A stretch of 64,000 nucleotides of DNA from Corynebacterium kalidii (GCF_022869005.1 NZ_JALIEA010000011.1:186001-250000); one strand, 5' to 3'. Positions 37,783 to 48,535 are shown, counted from the first letter of the stretch. Numbers and translations are program-made. Notes: a model not told the origin generated them from the letters alone.

Positions 37783-37805
37783 CACTTGGCAGGGTAGAGT
37801 GCCAA
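37772..37805 (+). promoter_or_regulatory. groES-groEL promoter with CIRCE (HrcA) operator
   Basis: -35 TTGAGG (37772-37777), a 17-nt spacer and -10 TAGAGT (37795-37800). CIRCE arms CTAGCACTT (37779-37787) and GAGTGCCAA (37797-37805) with exactly 9 nt between, against the consensus TTAGCACTC-N9-GAGTGCTAA. The operator covers the -10 and overlaps the tsaD stop codon (37780-37782). A longer perfect inverted repeat CACTTGGCA/TGCCAAGTG (37783-37808) overlaps it. Confidence 0.88.
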
Positions 37806-37918
37806 GTGGTTGTGTGACACACAGTTGTTCACCCGCGACGACGGCTGTGCAGGATATACCAACCGGAAAACAAGACAATTCCGATCACTGCATGTACGCA
37901 AACACGGAGGTATTCAAC

Positions 37919-38224
37919 GTGGCTAACGTCAACATCAAGCCGCTCGAGGACCGCGTCCTCGTCCAGATCGTCGAGGCCGAGACCACCACCGCATCCGGCC
38001 TGGTCATCCCGGACTCCGCCAAGGAGAAGCCGCAGGAGGCCACCGTCGTGGCCGTCGGCCCGGGCCGCTGGCACGACGACGACGACCGCATCCCGATGGA
38101 CGTCGAGGTCGGCGACACGGTCGTGTTCTCCCGCTACGGCGGCACCGAGCTCAAGTACGACGGTGAAGAGTACCTGCTGCTGAACCAGCGCGACATCCTC
38201 GCCGTCGTCGACTCCGCGAAGTAG
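37919..38224 (+). CDS. groES: Co-chaperonin GroES
   Basis: Heptameric lid of the chaperonin. It has 101 residues: [15 protein letters not shown] start, mobile loop [21 protein letters not shown], and [16 protein letters not shown]. The GTG at 37919 is chosen because ACGGAGGT (37905-37912) precedes it. The 136-nt leader follows the CIRCE-controlled promoter and contains the palindrome TGTGTGACACACA. groEL follows after 10 nt. Confidence 0.97.
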   Translation: MANVNIKPLEDRVLVQIVEAETTTASGLVIPDSAKEKPQEATVVAVGPGRWHDDDDRIPMDVEVGDTVVFSRYGGTELKYDGEEYLLLNQRDILAVVDSAK

Positions 38225-38231
38225 GGCGTGA

Positions 38232-39848
<1,617 letters not shown>

Positions 39849-39895
39849 GGTGTCCGGCAGCCGTCACGGCTGAGCCTGCCCCGACCGGGGCGGCA

Positions 39896-39947
39896 CCGAG
39901 GCCCCCGTCCGGAAGGTTAGTTCCCCTGACCTGGACGGGGGCCTCGG
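39896..39947. terminator. Bidirectional terminator between groEL and whiB
   Basis: A 15-bp stem, CCGAGGCCCCCGTCC (39896-39910) with GGACGGGGGCCTCGG (39933-39947). The 22-nt loop itself holds the smaller helix AGGTTAG/CTGACCT. It lies between the convergent ends of groEL and whiB. Confidence 0.8.
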
Positions 39948-39964
39948 GCGTACGCGTGTACGGT

Positions 39965-40285
39965 TCAGGACGCCAGACGGCGCGGCTCCCGGGTGGGGCG
40001 GATCCGGCGGGCGCGGCCACCCTGGGCGGCGGCGCGTTCGGACTCGCCCATCCCGCCCCAGATGCCGTAGACCTCACCGACGCTGAGGGCGTGCTCACGG
40101 CACTGGGCGAGCACCGGGCACTCGTTGCAGATGGCCTTGGCGCGGTGCTCCCGCAGGGCCCGGGCGCGTCCACGTTCCCCGTCCGGGTGGAAGAAGACGG
40201 CGGACTCGGCCCCACGGCAGGAACCGTGGAGCTGCCAGTCCCAGAACGCGGTGGCGGAGCCCGGGAGGTCGCTCGTCTGTGGCAT
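39965..40285 (-). CDS. whiB: WhiB-family iron-sulfur regulator (WhiB3-like position)
   Basis: Small redox-responsive regulator that binds a [4Fe-4S] cluster and partners the main sigma factor. It has 106 residues with cluster cysteines Cys23, Cys53, Cys56 and Cys62 (C...CNECPVLAQC), the turn YGIWGGMGESER and a basic C-terminal AT-hook-like tail RARRIRPTREPRR. ATG 40285 follows AGGAGAAC on the reverse strand. Position between groEL and sigD matches whiB3 (Rv3416) in M. tuberculosis. Upstream lies a four-copy 11-bp repeat. Confidence 0.95.
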   Translation of the reverse strand: MPQTSDLPGSATAFWDWQLHGSCRGAESAVFFHPDGERGRARALREHRAKAICNECPVLAQCREHALSVGEVYGIWGGMGESERAAAQGGRARRIRPTREPRRLAS

Positions 40286-40308
40286 GGCTGTTCTCCTGTA
40301 GGTCAGTG

Positions 40309-40352
40309 GCTTCTGGTGAGCTTCTGGTCGGCTTCTGGTCGGCTTCTGGTGC
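40309..40352. repeat. Four direct 11-bp repeats upstream of whiB
   Basis: GCTTCTGGTGA, GCTTCTGGTCG, GCTTCTGGTCG and GCTTCTGGTGC in tandem, 24-67 nt upstream of the whiB ATG. The period is close to one DNA turn, so a cooperative protein-binding array is possible. The rest of the 297-bp whiB-sigD gap holds no gene, only promoter-like sequence. Confidence 0.85.
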
Positions 40353-40582
40353 CGGGGCGTGTGTGTTCTCCGACTGCCCCCAGGGTCGTCCCCGTCTGTG
40401 AACAACAGGTGTCGGCGAGCTGTTCAGCACGTGACATTTTCCGGCCCGGTGGCCTCACGACCGGCGTCCGCTATCGCGGGTGAGTCCCGGGGGCGGGCGC
40501 TACTGTGGTAATTTCACCCCACAGGCAGGCGAGCTTCACCGGCGACCCGACAGCCTGCCCTGACCGTGTTTTCACGAGGACT

Positions 40583-41167
40583 ATGACAGCGACAGATGAC
40601 ATCGACGAGGTTCTGCCCCGTCTCGTACCCTCCGCAGTGGAGGGGGACGGGCGGGCGCTCCAGCGCATCATCGATCTCATCCACCCGCCGGTCGTCCGCT
40701 ACTGCAGGGCGCGCGTGCCGTCCACGAAGTACCCCACCCCGGAGGACCTGGCGCAGGAGATCTGCCTGGCCGTGGCACGGGCGATCCCCGGCTACGAGGA
40801 CCAGGGGAAACCGTTCATGGCGTTCGTCTACCGGATCGCGGCCAACAAGATCGTCGACGCGCGCCGCTCGCAGTCCCGCGACCTGTCCGTCCCCACCGAC
40901 GAGGTGCCGGACCAGGAGGTGGTGACGAGCACACCGGAGACCGTCGCCATGGACGTGAGCTCCTGTAACGAAGTGGTGCAGCTGCTCGATACGCTCAGTG
41001 ACAAGGCACGACAGATCGTGACTCTCAGGGTCTTCGGCGGGTACTCCGCGGAAGAGACGGCGGAGATCGTCGGGTCGACCGCGGGCGCTGTGCGGGTCGC
41101 ACAGTTCCGGGCGTTGGCCAAGATGCGGGAGACCCTGGAAACCCGTGAGACTTCGAGGACGGAATGA
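40583..41167 (+). CDS. sigD: ECF RNA polymerase sigma factor SigD
   Basis: Extracytoplasmic-function sigma factor that directs RNA polymerase to envelope-related genes in corynebacteria. It has 194 residues. Region 2 covers about 25-95 (YPTPEDLAQEICLAVARAIPGY, YRIAANKIVDARRS) and region 4 about 130-185 (LDTLSDKARQIVTLRVFGGYSAEETAEI split, STAGAVRVAQFRALAKMR). CGAGGA precedes ATG 40583. The stop overlaps the start of rsdA (ATGATG), the classic sigma/anti-sigma coupling. Confidence 0.96.
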   Translation: MTATDDIDEVLPRLVPSAVEGDGRALQRIIDLIHPPVVRYCRARVPSTKYPTPEDLAQEICLAVARAIPGYEDQGKPFMAFVYRIAANKIVDARRSQSRDLSVPTDEVPDQEVVTSTPETVAMDVSSCNEVVQLLDTLSDKARQIVTLRVFGGYSAEETAEIVGSTAGAVRVAQFRALAKMRETLETRETSRTE

Positions 41168-42048
41168 TGGACGAGCGCAGGTGGACCCCGCAGGGTGCTG
41201 ACGACGACGCCGTGAACGGTGTCGACGTCGACGCCGTGCGCGCCGCCGACCGCATGGTGGACATCATCGCGGCCGGGGGGACGGTGGACGGGGACGACGC
41301 GCTCCTGCGGCTCCTCTCCGCCGCCCGCGCCGAGGCGGACTGGGACATCCCGGCGCCGCCCGTCGTCGGCCCGGTCCAGACGTCCGACGGTGCCGGGGCG
41401 ACGGTGACGCCTCTGGCCAGCCGTCGGCGCCGTGCGATGCGGCGTGCCGGCGGGGTCGCGGCGGTGGGGGGCGTGTCCCTGACCTCCCTGGTGGTGGGGA
41501 GCGGTGTCGCTGCCGCCCTCGTCGTGGGGGGTTTCACGGTCAGTGCCCTGACCACGGGGAACTCCGGGCAGTCCGACTCCGTCGTCGCCGGGTCCGCGCA
41601 GCCGGGTGAGGACGGTGGCTCGGTCGACCAGGACCGTCGTCCCGCCGAGGGCGCGGAGCGGGACCCGGAGCGCGGCACCGACCGGCGGGACGCCCCGTCG
41701 GCGTCGCCGGCCCCGTCGGAGAAGGACGATGTCGTCGACCGTGGCGCCGACGCCGGCGGCATGGTGCTCGCGGAACCGTCGCAGGGTGCTGACACGCCGC
41801 TGCCGGTGCCGACCGACACCACCGGTGCCGGTGGCGCGGACGGCGACGGGGCGGACGGTGCGACCGAGCTCTCCGAGACTCCCGGGGACGCCGGGGTACC
41901 GGGTGGTCCGATGCTGATGGCCGAGCCGCAGGGCGGTGCCGCCGCGAAGGCCCCGGCGTCGACGTCGTCGTCCTCGTCGAGTTCGACGAGCCCGAGCAGC
42001 GAACCGAAGGCCCACAACCACTCGGAGGAGTCCGAGCCCGCCCCCTAG
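41164..42048 (+). CDS. rsdA: Anti-sigma-D factor, RsdA-like
   Basis: Membrane-anchored inhibitor expected to hold SigD at the membrane until regulated proteolysis. The 294-residue protein has a cytoplasmic N-terminal sigma-binding segment (about 22-62, AADRMVDIIAAGG, DDALLRLLSAARAEADWDIP) resembling RsdA of M. tuberculosis. A basic stretch RRRRAMRRAG follows, then one membrane helix (about 100-127). The rest is a long low-complexity extracytoplasmic tail rich in Ala, Gly, Asp and Pro with a poly-Ser run near the end. There is no zinc-binding HxxxCxxC motif, as in RsdA. Start ATG 41164 or 41167. Confidence 0.9.
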   Translation: MMDERRWTPQGADDDAVNGVDVDAVRAADRMVDIIAAGGTVDGDDALLRLLSAARAEADWDIPAPPVVGPVQTSDGAGATVTPLASRRRRAMRRAGGVAAVGGVSLTSLVVGSGVAAALVVGGFTVSALTTGNSGQSDSVVAGSAQPGEDGGSVDQDRRPAEGAERDPERGTDRRDAPSASPAPSEKDDVVDRGADAGGMVLAEPSQGADTPLPVPTDTTGAGGADGDGADGATELSETPGDAGVPGGPMLMAEPQGGAAAKAPASTSSSSSSSTSPSSEPKAHNHSEESEPAP

Positions 42049-42151
42049 AGGGCACGGGGACGTCACGGGACGACGCCGGTGACCCGGTGGGACCGGCCTG
42101 TCCCGGGAACGTCACGGGGGGATGTCGCAGGGGACGGGCGGCCAGGGGGTG

Positions 42152-42565
42152 CTAGCGGCCCCAGGTGCGGAAGGTCCGCGGGCCGCGGCTCAGCCAGTCG
42201 GCCGCGTCGGCGTAGCCGGCACAGTAGTCCCAGGGCACGTAGAAGTCCGGGTCCGGGTCGGCACCGGGTTCGTGGACCGGCACCGGGCCGTCGTTGAGCA
42301 TGGTCGACAGGTTCGACACCAGGATCGGCCAGTCGTAGTAGTGCAGCTCCTGGCAGTCGTCACAGGTCATCGCCACACCCAGGATCCCGCGGGGTTCCAG
42401 CAGCTCGCGAAAACGGCGGACGTTGGCCAGGTCCTCGCGCAGGGCACTGCGCTCCTCGTCGGACAGCGGCTCGTCCACCTCGTGGTCGAACAGGGCCGCC
42501 GGATCCTCCGGATCATCGGCGAAAGGGTCCGGGGGCATCAGAGAGTCGTCGAAGTCCACGCCCAT
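42152..42565 (-). CDS. Conserved protein, DUF5319 (Rv3412-like)
   Basis: Function unknown. A 137-residue acidic cytosolic protein with an Asp/Pro-rich N-terminus (MPPDPFADDPEDPAALFDHE), a helical middle (SDEERSALREDLANVRRFRELL) and a C-terminal domain. The C-terminal domain has MTCDDCQELHYYDWPILVSN, a CxxC pair, and a third cysteine in WDYCAGYADAADWL. The place between sigD-rsdA and guaB2 is the same as Rv3412. ATG 42565 is the best start; there is no strong Shine-Dalgarno sequence. Confidence 0.88.
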   Translation of the reverse strand: MGVDFDDSLMPPDPFADDPEDPAALFDHEVDEPLSDEERSALREDLANVRRFRELLEPRGILGVAMTCDDCQELHYYDWPILVSNLSTMLNDGPVPVHEPGADPDPDFYVPWDYCAGYADAADWLSRGPRTFRTWGR

Positions 42566-42698
42566 GAGAGTACCCGCTGTATACGGCGAGGGGAACAGCG
42601 CGGTGTGTCGTATGCCGGGTCCGGGGGTTCTGATGTCGGCGAACAGCCGGCGACGGGTTATCCTGTCCCCTAGAAGACACGACGACAGTTCCGGCTGA

Positions 42699-44270
<1,572 letters not shown>

Positions 44271-44277
44271 GAAGACC

Positions 44278-45429
44278 ATGCAGGAACAGGTGAACATCGG
44301 GATGGGGCGGACGGCGCGCCGTGTCGTCGGATTCGACCAGATCAACATCGTCCCGTCACGGCGTACGCGGTCGTCCCATGACGTCGACACCACGTGGCGC
44401 ATCGACGCCTACCGTTTCGACATCCCCTTCATGGCGCACCCGTCGGACGCCGTGGTGACCCCGGAGTTCGCCGTGGAGTTCGGCCGCCTCGGTGGTCTGC
44501 CCGTCATCAACGCCGAAGGGCTGTGGGGACGCCACCGCGACCTGGACGGCGCCCTGGCGCAGGTCCGCGCGGCCGCCGGCGACTCCGACCCGCTCGGCCT
44601 GCCCGCCCCGGACAACGCCGCACAGCGTGTCCTGCAGGAGCTGCACGCCGCACCGGTGGACCACGGACTGCTGGCGGAGCGGCTGGCGGAGGTCCGGGAC
44701 TCCGGCGTGACCTTCGGCGTGCGGGTGTCCCCGCAGAACGCCCGTGACTTCGCCCCGGCACTGGTGAAGTCGGGGATCGACCTGCTGGTGATCCAGGGGA
44801 CCCTGGTGTCCGCCGAGCACGTGTACTCCAACGGCGAGCCGTTGAACCTCAAGGAGTTCATCGGTTCGGTGGACGTCCCGGTCATCGCCGGTGGCGTGGT
44901 GGACTACACCACGGCGATGCACCTGATGCGTACCGGTGCCGCCGGTGTGATCGTCGGGTCGGGGACCACGACGAACAGTCAGGCCCTGGGGATCGACGTC
45001 CCGATGGCCACCGCCGTCGCCGACGCGGCCGCGGCCCGGCTGGACTACCTGGACGAGACCGGTGGCCGGTACGTCCACGTCATCGCCGACTCCCACCTGG
45101 AGGTCTCCGGTGACATCGCCAAGGCCATTGCCTGCGGTGCGGACGCCGTGTCGCTGGGTGTACCGCTGGCGATGGCGGACTGCTCCGGTGGGAAGGGCCA
45201 CTTCTGGCCGTCCGTCGCGGCACACCCGGGCCTGCCCCGCGGTGAGGCGGAGGCGGTGTACGGGACCTTCGGCTCCCGCGAGACGCTGCCCCTGGAGAAG
45301 CTGCTGTTCGGGCCGACCGACAACCCCTACGGCGAAGAGAACCTCGTCGGTGGGCTGCGGCGGTCCATGGCCAAGTGCGGCTACACCGACCTGAAGAGCT
45401 TCCAGAGGGTCCCGCTCGCCGTGCGCTGA
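44278..45429 (+). CDS. guaB3: IMP dehydrogenase-related protein GuaB3
   Basis: Paralogue of IMP dehydrogenase found in actinobacteria and cyanobacteria; its physiological role in actinobacteria is unclear. The 383-residue barrel has no CBS pair. The phosphate-binding turn is AAGVIVGSGTTTNSQALGI. The IMPDH cysteine loop SICTTR is replaced by SGTTTNS, so the catalytic Cys is absent at the aligned place. Its sequence VDVPVIAGGVVDYTTAMHLMRTG and DAVSLGVPLA are otherwise well conserved. The gene ends 45 nt before palindromic element R1, which could serve as its terminator. Confidence 0.93.
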   Translation: MQEQVNIGMGRTARRVVGFDQINIVPSRRTRSSHDVDTTWRIDAYRFDIPFMAHPSDAVVTPEFAVEFGRLGGLPVINAEGLWGRHRDLDGALAQVRAAAGDSDPLGLPAPDNAAQRVLQELHAAPVDHGLLAERLAEVRDSGVTFGVRVSPQNARDFAPALVKSGIDLLVIQGTLVSAEHVYSNGEPLNLKEFIGSVDVPVIAGGVVDYTTAMHLMRTGAAGVIVGSGTTTNSQALGIDVPMATAVADAAAARLDYLDETGGRYVHVIADSHLEVSGDIAKAIACGADAVSLGVPLAMADCSGGKGHFWPSVAAHPGLPRGEAEAVYGTFGSRETLPLEKLLFGPTDNPYGEENLVGGLRRSMAKCGYTDLKSFQRVPLAVR

Positions 45430-45473
45430 CGGTGACGGTCGTTTCTCCGGCGGACCGTCCTGCTGGGCCGTAC

Positions 45474-45564
45474 GGCAGAGCGGACGGTGGGATGGCAGAG
45501 GCACCGGTCGGATTCCACCCCGGATCCGACCGGTGCCTCTGCCGTTCAGCCGTCGTCTCTGCCA
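45474..45564. repeat. 91-bp palindromic element, copy R1
   Basis: An imperfect cruciform. The outer arms are GGCAGAG (45474-45480) and CTCTGCC (45557-45563). The inner stem is a perfect 20 bp (45494-45513 with 45524-45543) around a 10-nt loop TCCACCCCGG. The flanks and stem are nearly identical to R2 in the same orientation, but the loop is inverted relative to R2. It ends 1 nt before the stop codon of the DUF559-like gene and follows guaB3. Confidence 0.92.
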
Positions 45565-45565
45565 C

Positions 45566-46666
45566 CTAGCCGAGAGCGTCGCGGACCCGACCGCGCAGGG
45601 CCTCGACGGAGTCGGCGTCCCGGAGGTTCCCCGCGGTCACCCGCAGCACCCGGCCCCCGTCCTGCTGGAGGCGGGCGAGCACCTCGGAGTCGTGGTCACG
45701 CTGGGTACGCCGCAGATGGTGCTCCCCGTCGTAGAAGAGGTGGACCCCGCGGCCCGGCCAGCCGAGGTCGGCGGCGGTGAGGAGACTGCCGTTGTCGCGC
45801 CACACCGGAACCTGACTCCGCAACCCGGGGGCCAGGTCCGACACCGCGAGGCGTAGCACGGTCTCCGGTGATGACTCGGCTCCGGGGTCCGTCGCACCGA
45901 GGACAGCCGCGGCTGTCGGGGCATCCACGGTCCCGGTGCGGACGAGGTTCGTCACGGAGCCGGGCCGGGTGCTCCGGAGTGCCTGGTGGAGACAGTCGCT
46001 GGCCTGGACGGACCGGATGAAGGCGGGGCTCAGCTGTGGCTGGATGTGCTGCAGGTCAGGGACACGCCATGCCGCGTCCAGCGCGGGGGACGGGCTGTGG
46101 AGCATGCGGATCATGGTGCCGAGGGTGTGTCCGGCGGTGGTGCAGGCCAGGGTGGGGAACGCGGGGTCCGGGTGGTCGGCGGTGCGGATGAGCCGGTCAT
46201 GCCGGCGCGTCCGGGTCAGCAGGAGGTGCGGGGCGGGGTTGGCGCATCCCGCGCCACGGGTGACGAGGAACTCGAGAGGGGCGTCGTCGACGAGGTAGCA
46301 CATTCCGAGTACCGCCCCGGCGGCGAAGCCCGTGGCCAGATGGGCCGGGTACCGGAGGTGGTGTGCACGCACGAGTGTGGCGGCCGGAGTCTGACGGGAC
46401 ACGGAGCCGGTGTCGAGGGCGGTGAGTGGCACGTACACCCCGACGTCGACACGCAGGTAGTGGTCTCGGCGCTGGGCCCGGGTCACTCCGGCCGCGTCGA
46501 GTTCCGCGGTGGTCATCGGGCGGTGCCGGGGCAGTGGTGGGGAGCCGTCGCGGGCCCGGCGGACGACGTGTGCGCGGTACCAGTCGCTCGGTTCTGAGCC
46601 GGGTACCAGTGGCAGCAGTCGTGCATGTGCGTGCGTGACGTCCCCCGTCACGGTGTCGTCCCCCAT
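45566..46666 (-). CDS. DUF559/AbiEi-like protein flanked by palindromes
   Basis: A 366-residue protein of a type common in corynebacteria, with no proven function. Residues about 50-85 resemble the winged-helix start of AbiEi-type antitoxins (MTTAELDAAGVTRAQRRDHYLRV). The C-terminal part (about 262-350) looks like a Vsr/DUF559 nuclease fold: SSPETVLRLA, then LFYDGEHHLRRTQRDHDSEVLARL and GGRVLRVTAGNL. Glu268 and the DGEHH acidic residues are candidate metal ligands. ATG 46666 is preferred to TTG 46672. No toxin partner is adjacent. The gene lies exactly between elements R1 and R2, which suggests a mobile or captured cassette. Confidence 0.8.
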   Translation of the reverse strand: MGDDTVTGDVTHAHARLLPLVPGSEPSDWYRAHVVRRARDGSPPLPRHRPMTTAELDAAGVTRAQRRDHYLRVDVGVYVPLTALDTGSVSRQTPAATLVRAHHLRYPAHLATGFAAGAVLGMCYLVDDAPLEFLVTRGAGCANPAPHLLLTRTRRHDRLIRTADHPDPAFPTLACTTAGHTLGTMIRMLHSPSPALDAAWRVPDLQHIQPQLSPAFIRSVQASDCLHQALRSTRPGSVTNLVRTGTVDAPTAAAVLGATDPGAESSPETVLRLAVSDLAPGLRSQVPVWRDNGSLLTAADLGWPGRGVHLFYDGEHHLRRTQRDHDSEVLARLQQDGGRVLRVTAGNLRDADSVEALRGRVRDALG

Positions 46667-46717
46667 GGGCAATAGTTAAGCACAGTGGTGGCGCACTGCG
46701 GGGAGTTGTCCACAGGT

Positions 46718-46808
46718 GGCAGAGCGGACGGTGGGATGGCAGAGGCGCCGGTCGGATCAGGGGTGGAATCCGACCGGTGCCTCTGCCGTTCAGCCGTCGT
46801 CTCTGCCA
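46718..46808. repeat. 91-bp palindromic element, copy R2
   Basis: Same length and orientation as R1, with the inner stem 46738-46757 pairing 46768-46787 (one G-T wobble). The 10-nt loop CAGGGGTGGA is the reverse complement of the R1 loop at 9 of 10 positions. It lies 51 nt upstream of the DUF559-like start, and its last 19 bp form the 3' end of the neighbouring small gene. Confidence 0.92.
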
Positions 46809-47113
46809 GGGTCCTGTGGATGTCGAGGGGAGTCGGCGGCGCGGGGGCTCCGGGACGGCAGGTCCCCGCCCTGACGGTTCGCCCGGAGTTCCTCCAGGAG
46901 TTCCTCGAGGAACAGGCGGGTGTTGGCCCACTTCTCGGTCGAGGCGTTGATGAGGTGGGGGAGTTGGTCGACGGCGTCGTGTTGTTCACGTGACCGACGG
47001 TGTTCGGCGAGTTCCTCGCGCAGGGCACGGAGGGCGTCCTCGGCGTCGACGAGGATGCGTTCGAGCTGCCCTTCCGCCGGGTCAGACGGCTCAGCCGGGC
47101 CAGGCACGGTCAC
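46790..47113 (-). CDS. Small coiled-coil hypothetical protein coupled to nptA
   Basis: Unrecognised 107-residue soluble protein. Residues 10-85 are strongly helical and charged (ERILVDAEDALRALREEL, TEKWANTRLFLEELLEELRANR), likely a coiled coil or helical hairpin. The tail is Pro/Arg-rich. The GTG at 47113 overlaps the nptA stop (GTGA, 47110-47113), so translation is coupled to the transporter and a link to phosphate transport is possible. The final residues (about PGRDDG) are encoded by element R2, so an insertion may have replaced the original C-terminus. Confidence 0.7.
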   Translation of the reverse strand: MTVPGPAEPSDPAEGQLERILVDAEDALRALREELAEHRRSREQHDAVDQLPHLINASTEKWANTRLFLEELLEELRANRQGGDLPSRSPRAADSPRHPQDPGRDDG

Positions 47114-48387
47114 AACAGCACCGTCAGGAGGATGAGGGCGGCGGGCAGGACGAGGAACACCCCGATGACCCATCCGGCCACGTACAGCTTGTTCCGGGCG
47201 CCGAGCCGGGCCAGCGTGGACGCCCCGGCGAGCGGGATCCACCGCAGGAACGGCAGCCCGTAGATCACGAGCAGGGCGAAGACGTTGTACAGCACGTGGA
47301 CGAGTGCCGCCTGCAGGGCGAACTGGGCCTCCGGGCCGGTGAACGCGAAGGCGGCGATCAGTGCGGTGAGTGTGGTCCCGACGTTCGCACCGAGGGTGAA
47401 GGGGTAGACCTGCCGGAGGGAGAAGGTCCCGGATCCCGCCAGCGGGACGATCAACGAGGTGGTCGTGGAGGAGGACTGGACCATCACGGTGATCAGGGTC
47501 CCGGAGGCGATGCCTGAGACAGGGCCACGTCCGATGGCGGTGTGCAGGACCTGCTTCGCCCGTCCGACCATCACGACCTTGAGCAGTCTGCCGATGACGT
47601 TGATGACCGCGAGGATCATCGCGATGCCCAGGAGGATCAGGATGATCCCGTCCCAGGGGCCGGGCACTCCGGAGAAGGCCGAGGTGACGGCGTCACCCAG
47701 CGGGTCAGTCACACCGGTGACGGCGTCGCCGACACCGCCGAAGACGGTGGCGAGGATCCCGCCGTCGCTGCCCGCCATGCGGGTGGACAGCCAGGTCGAG
47801 CTCTTCTCGAGGAGGCCGAACGCCAGCTCCAGGGGGAGGAAGATCACCACGGCGAGCAGGTTGTAGCAGTCGTGGACGGAGGCGGCGGCGAAGGCACGGC
47901 GGAAGGACTCGCGGTCGCGGACCATGCCGAGGCTCACCAGTGTGCTGGTCACCGTGGTCCCGACGTTGGCGCCGATGAGCATGGGGATCGCGGTCTCCAT
48001 GGGCAGCCCGCCGGCGCACAGTCCGACGATGATGGCGGTCACGGTGCTGGACGACTGGATCAGTGCCGTGGCCAGCAGGCCGATCATCAGGGCGACGAGG
48101 GGGTTGGAGGCGAAGGCGAAGAGTTCCTCGGCCTGCCCGCCGGTGGCCGCCTTGAATCCTCCGCCGACCACGGACACCGCGGTGATCAGGAGGTAGATCC
48201 CCAGGACGACGCAGAACCAGTTCGCCCAGTCGAGGGGGCGTCCGTGGAGTCCGAGCCGGGTGAGGGGGCTGCGGGGCGGTTCCCCCGTTCCTGGTGGGGT
48301 GGTGCCTTTCCCGGTCGTTGTGTCGGTGGTGGCGACGGTGGTGGCTGGTGAGCGGTCGGTGACCTCTGCCGGCACGTGGGACTCCAT
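47110..48387 (-). CDS. nptA: Na/Pi cotransporter family protein
   Basis: Sodium-dependent phosphate importer of the NptA/SLC34 family. The 425-residue protein has the two inverted QSSS repeats that form the binding site (LIQSSSTVTA near 110 and VMVQSSSTTTS near 305), each followed by GANVGTT. About nine membrane segments are visible. The N-terminal 45 residues are a Thr/Pro-rich cytoplasmic tail. No PhoU domain is attached. It is divergent from guaA, and the gap carries GTTCACC repeats that look like a PHO box. Coupled to the small downstream gene. Confidence 0.93.
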   Translation of the reverse strand: MESHVPAEVTDRSPATTVATTDTTTGKGTTPPGTGEPPRSPLTRLGLHGRPLDWANWFCVVLGIYLLITAVSVVGGGFKAATGGQAEELFAFASNPLVALMIGLLATALIQSSSTVTAIIVGLCAGGLPMETAIPMLIGANVGTTVTSTLVSLGMVRDRESFRRAFAAASVHDCYNLLAVVIFLPLELAFGLLEKSSTWLSTRMAGSDGGILATVFGGVGDAVTGVTDPLGDAVTSAFSGVPGPWDGIILILLGIAMILAVINVIGRLLKVVMVGRAKQVLHTAIGRGPVSGIASGTLITVMVQSSSTTTSLIVPLAGSGTFSLRQVYPFTLGANVGTTLTALIAAFAFTGPEAQFALQAALVHVLYNVFALLVIYGLPFLRWIPLAGASTLARLGARNKLYVAGWVIGVFLVLPAALILLTVLL

Positions 48388-48439
48388 TCGTGGTCGACGA
48401 CGTGTCGTGGGGTGGGACGTTACCCAGTGAGTGTATGGT

Positions 48440-48483
48440 GTTCACCCCGGTCCGCGAAGTCCGTAGGTGAACGGGGGGTGAAC
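48440..48483 (-). promoter_or_regulatory. PHO-box-like operator of nptA
   Basis: On the reverse strand two GTTCACC units start 11 nt apart (48483-48477 and 48472-48466), the layout of actinobacterial PhoP direct repeats. A third, inverted unit lies at 48440-48446. A candidate nptA -10, TACACT, is at 48435-48430 on the reverse strand, so the direct repeats sit just upstream of the -35 position. Confidence 0.65.
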
Positions 48484-48535
48484 TCTTCGGCCGACGGTTG
48501 TCCGCACCGGCGGTCGCGGTCGGCGGGTGGTTCGG

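Noticed and set aside
40583..41167. SigD as the sigma factor for the two GGGAACC promoters
   Set aside because: The corynebacterial SigD consensus, as I recall it, is GTAAC-like rather than GGGAACC. SigM- or SigE-type recognition fits better, but this remains untested.
45474..46808. An insertion sequence with terminal inverted repeats
   Set aside because: The two elements are direct copies that are each internally palindromic, and the enclosed protein is not a recognisable transposase. No target duplication was evident.
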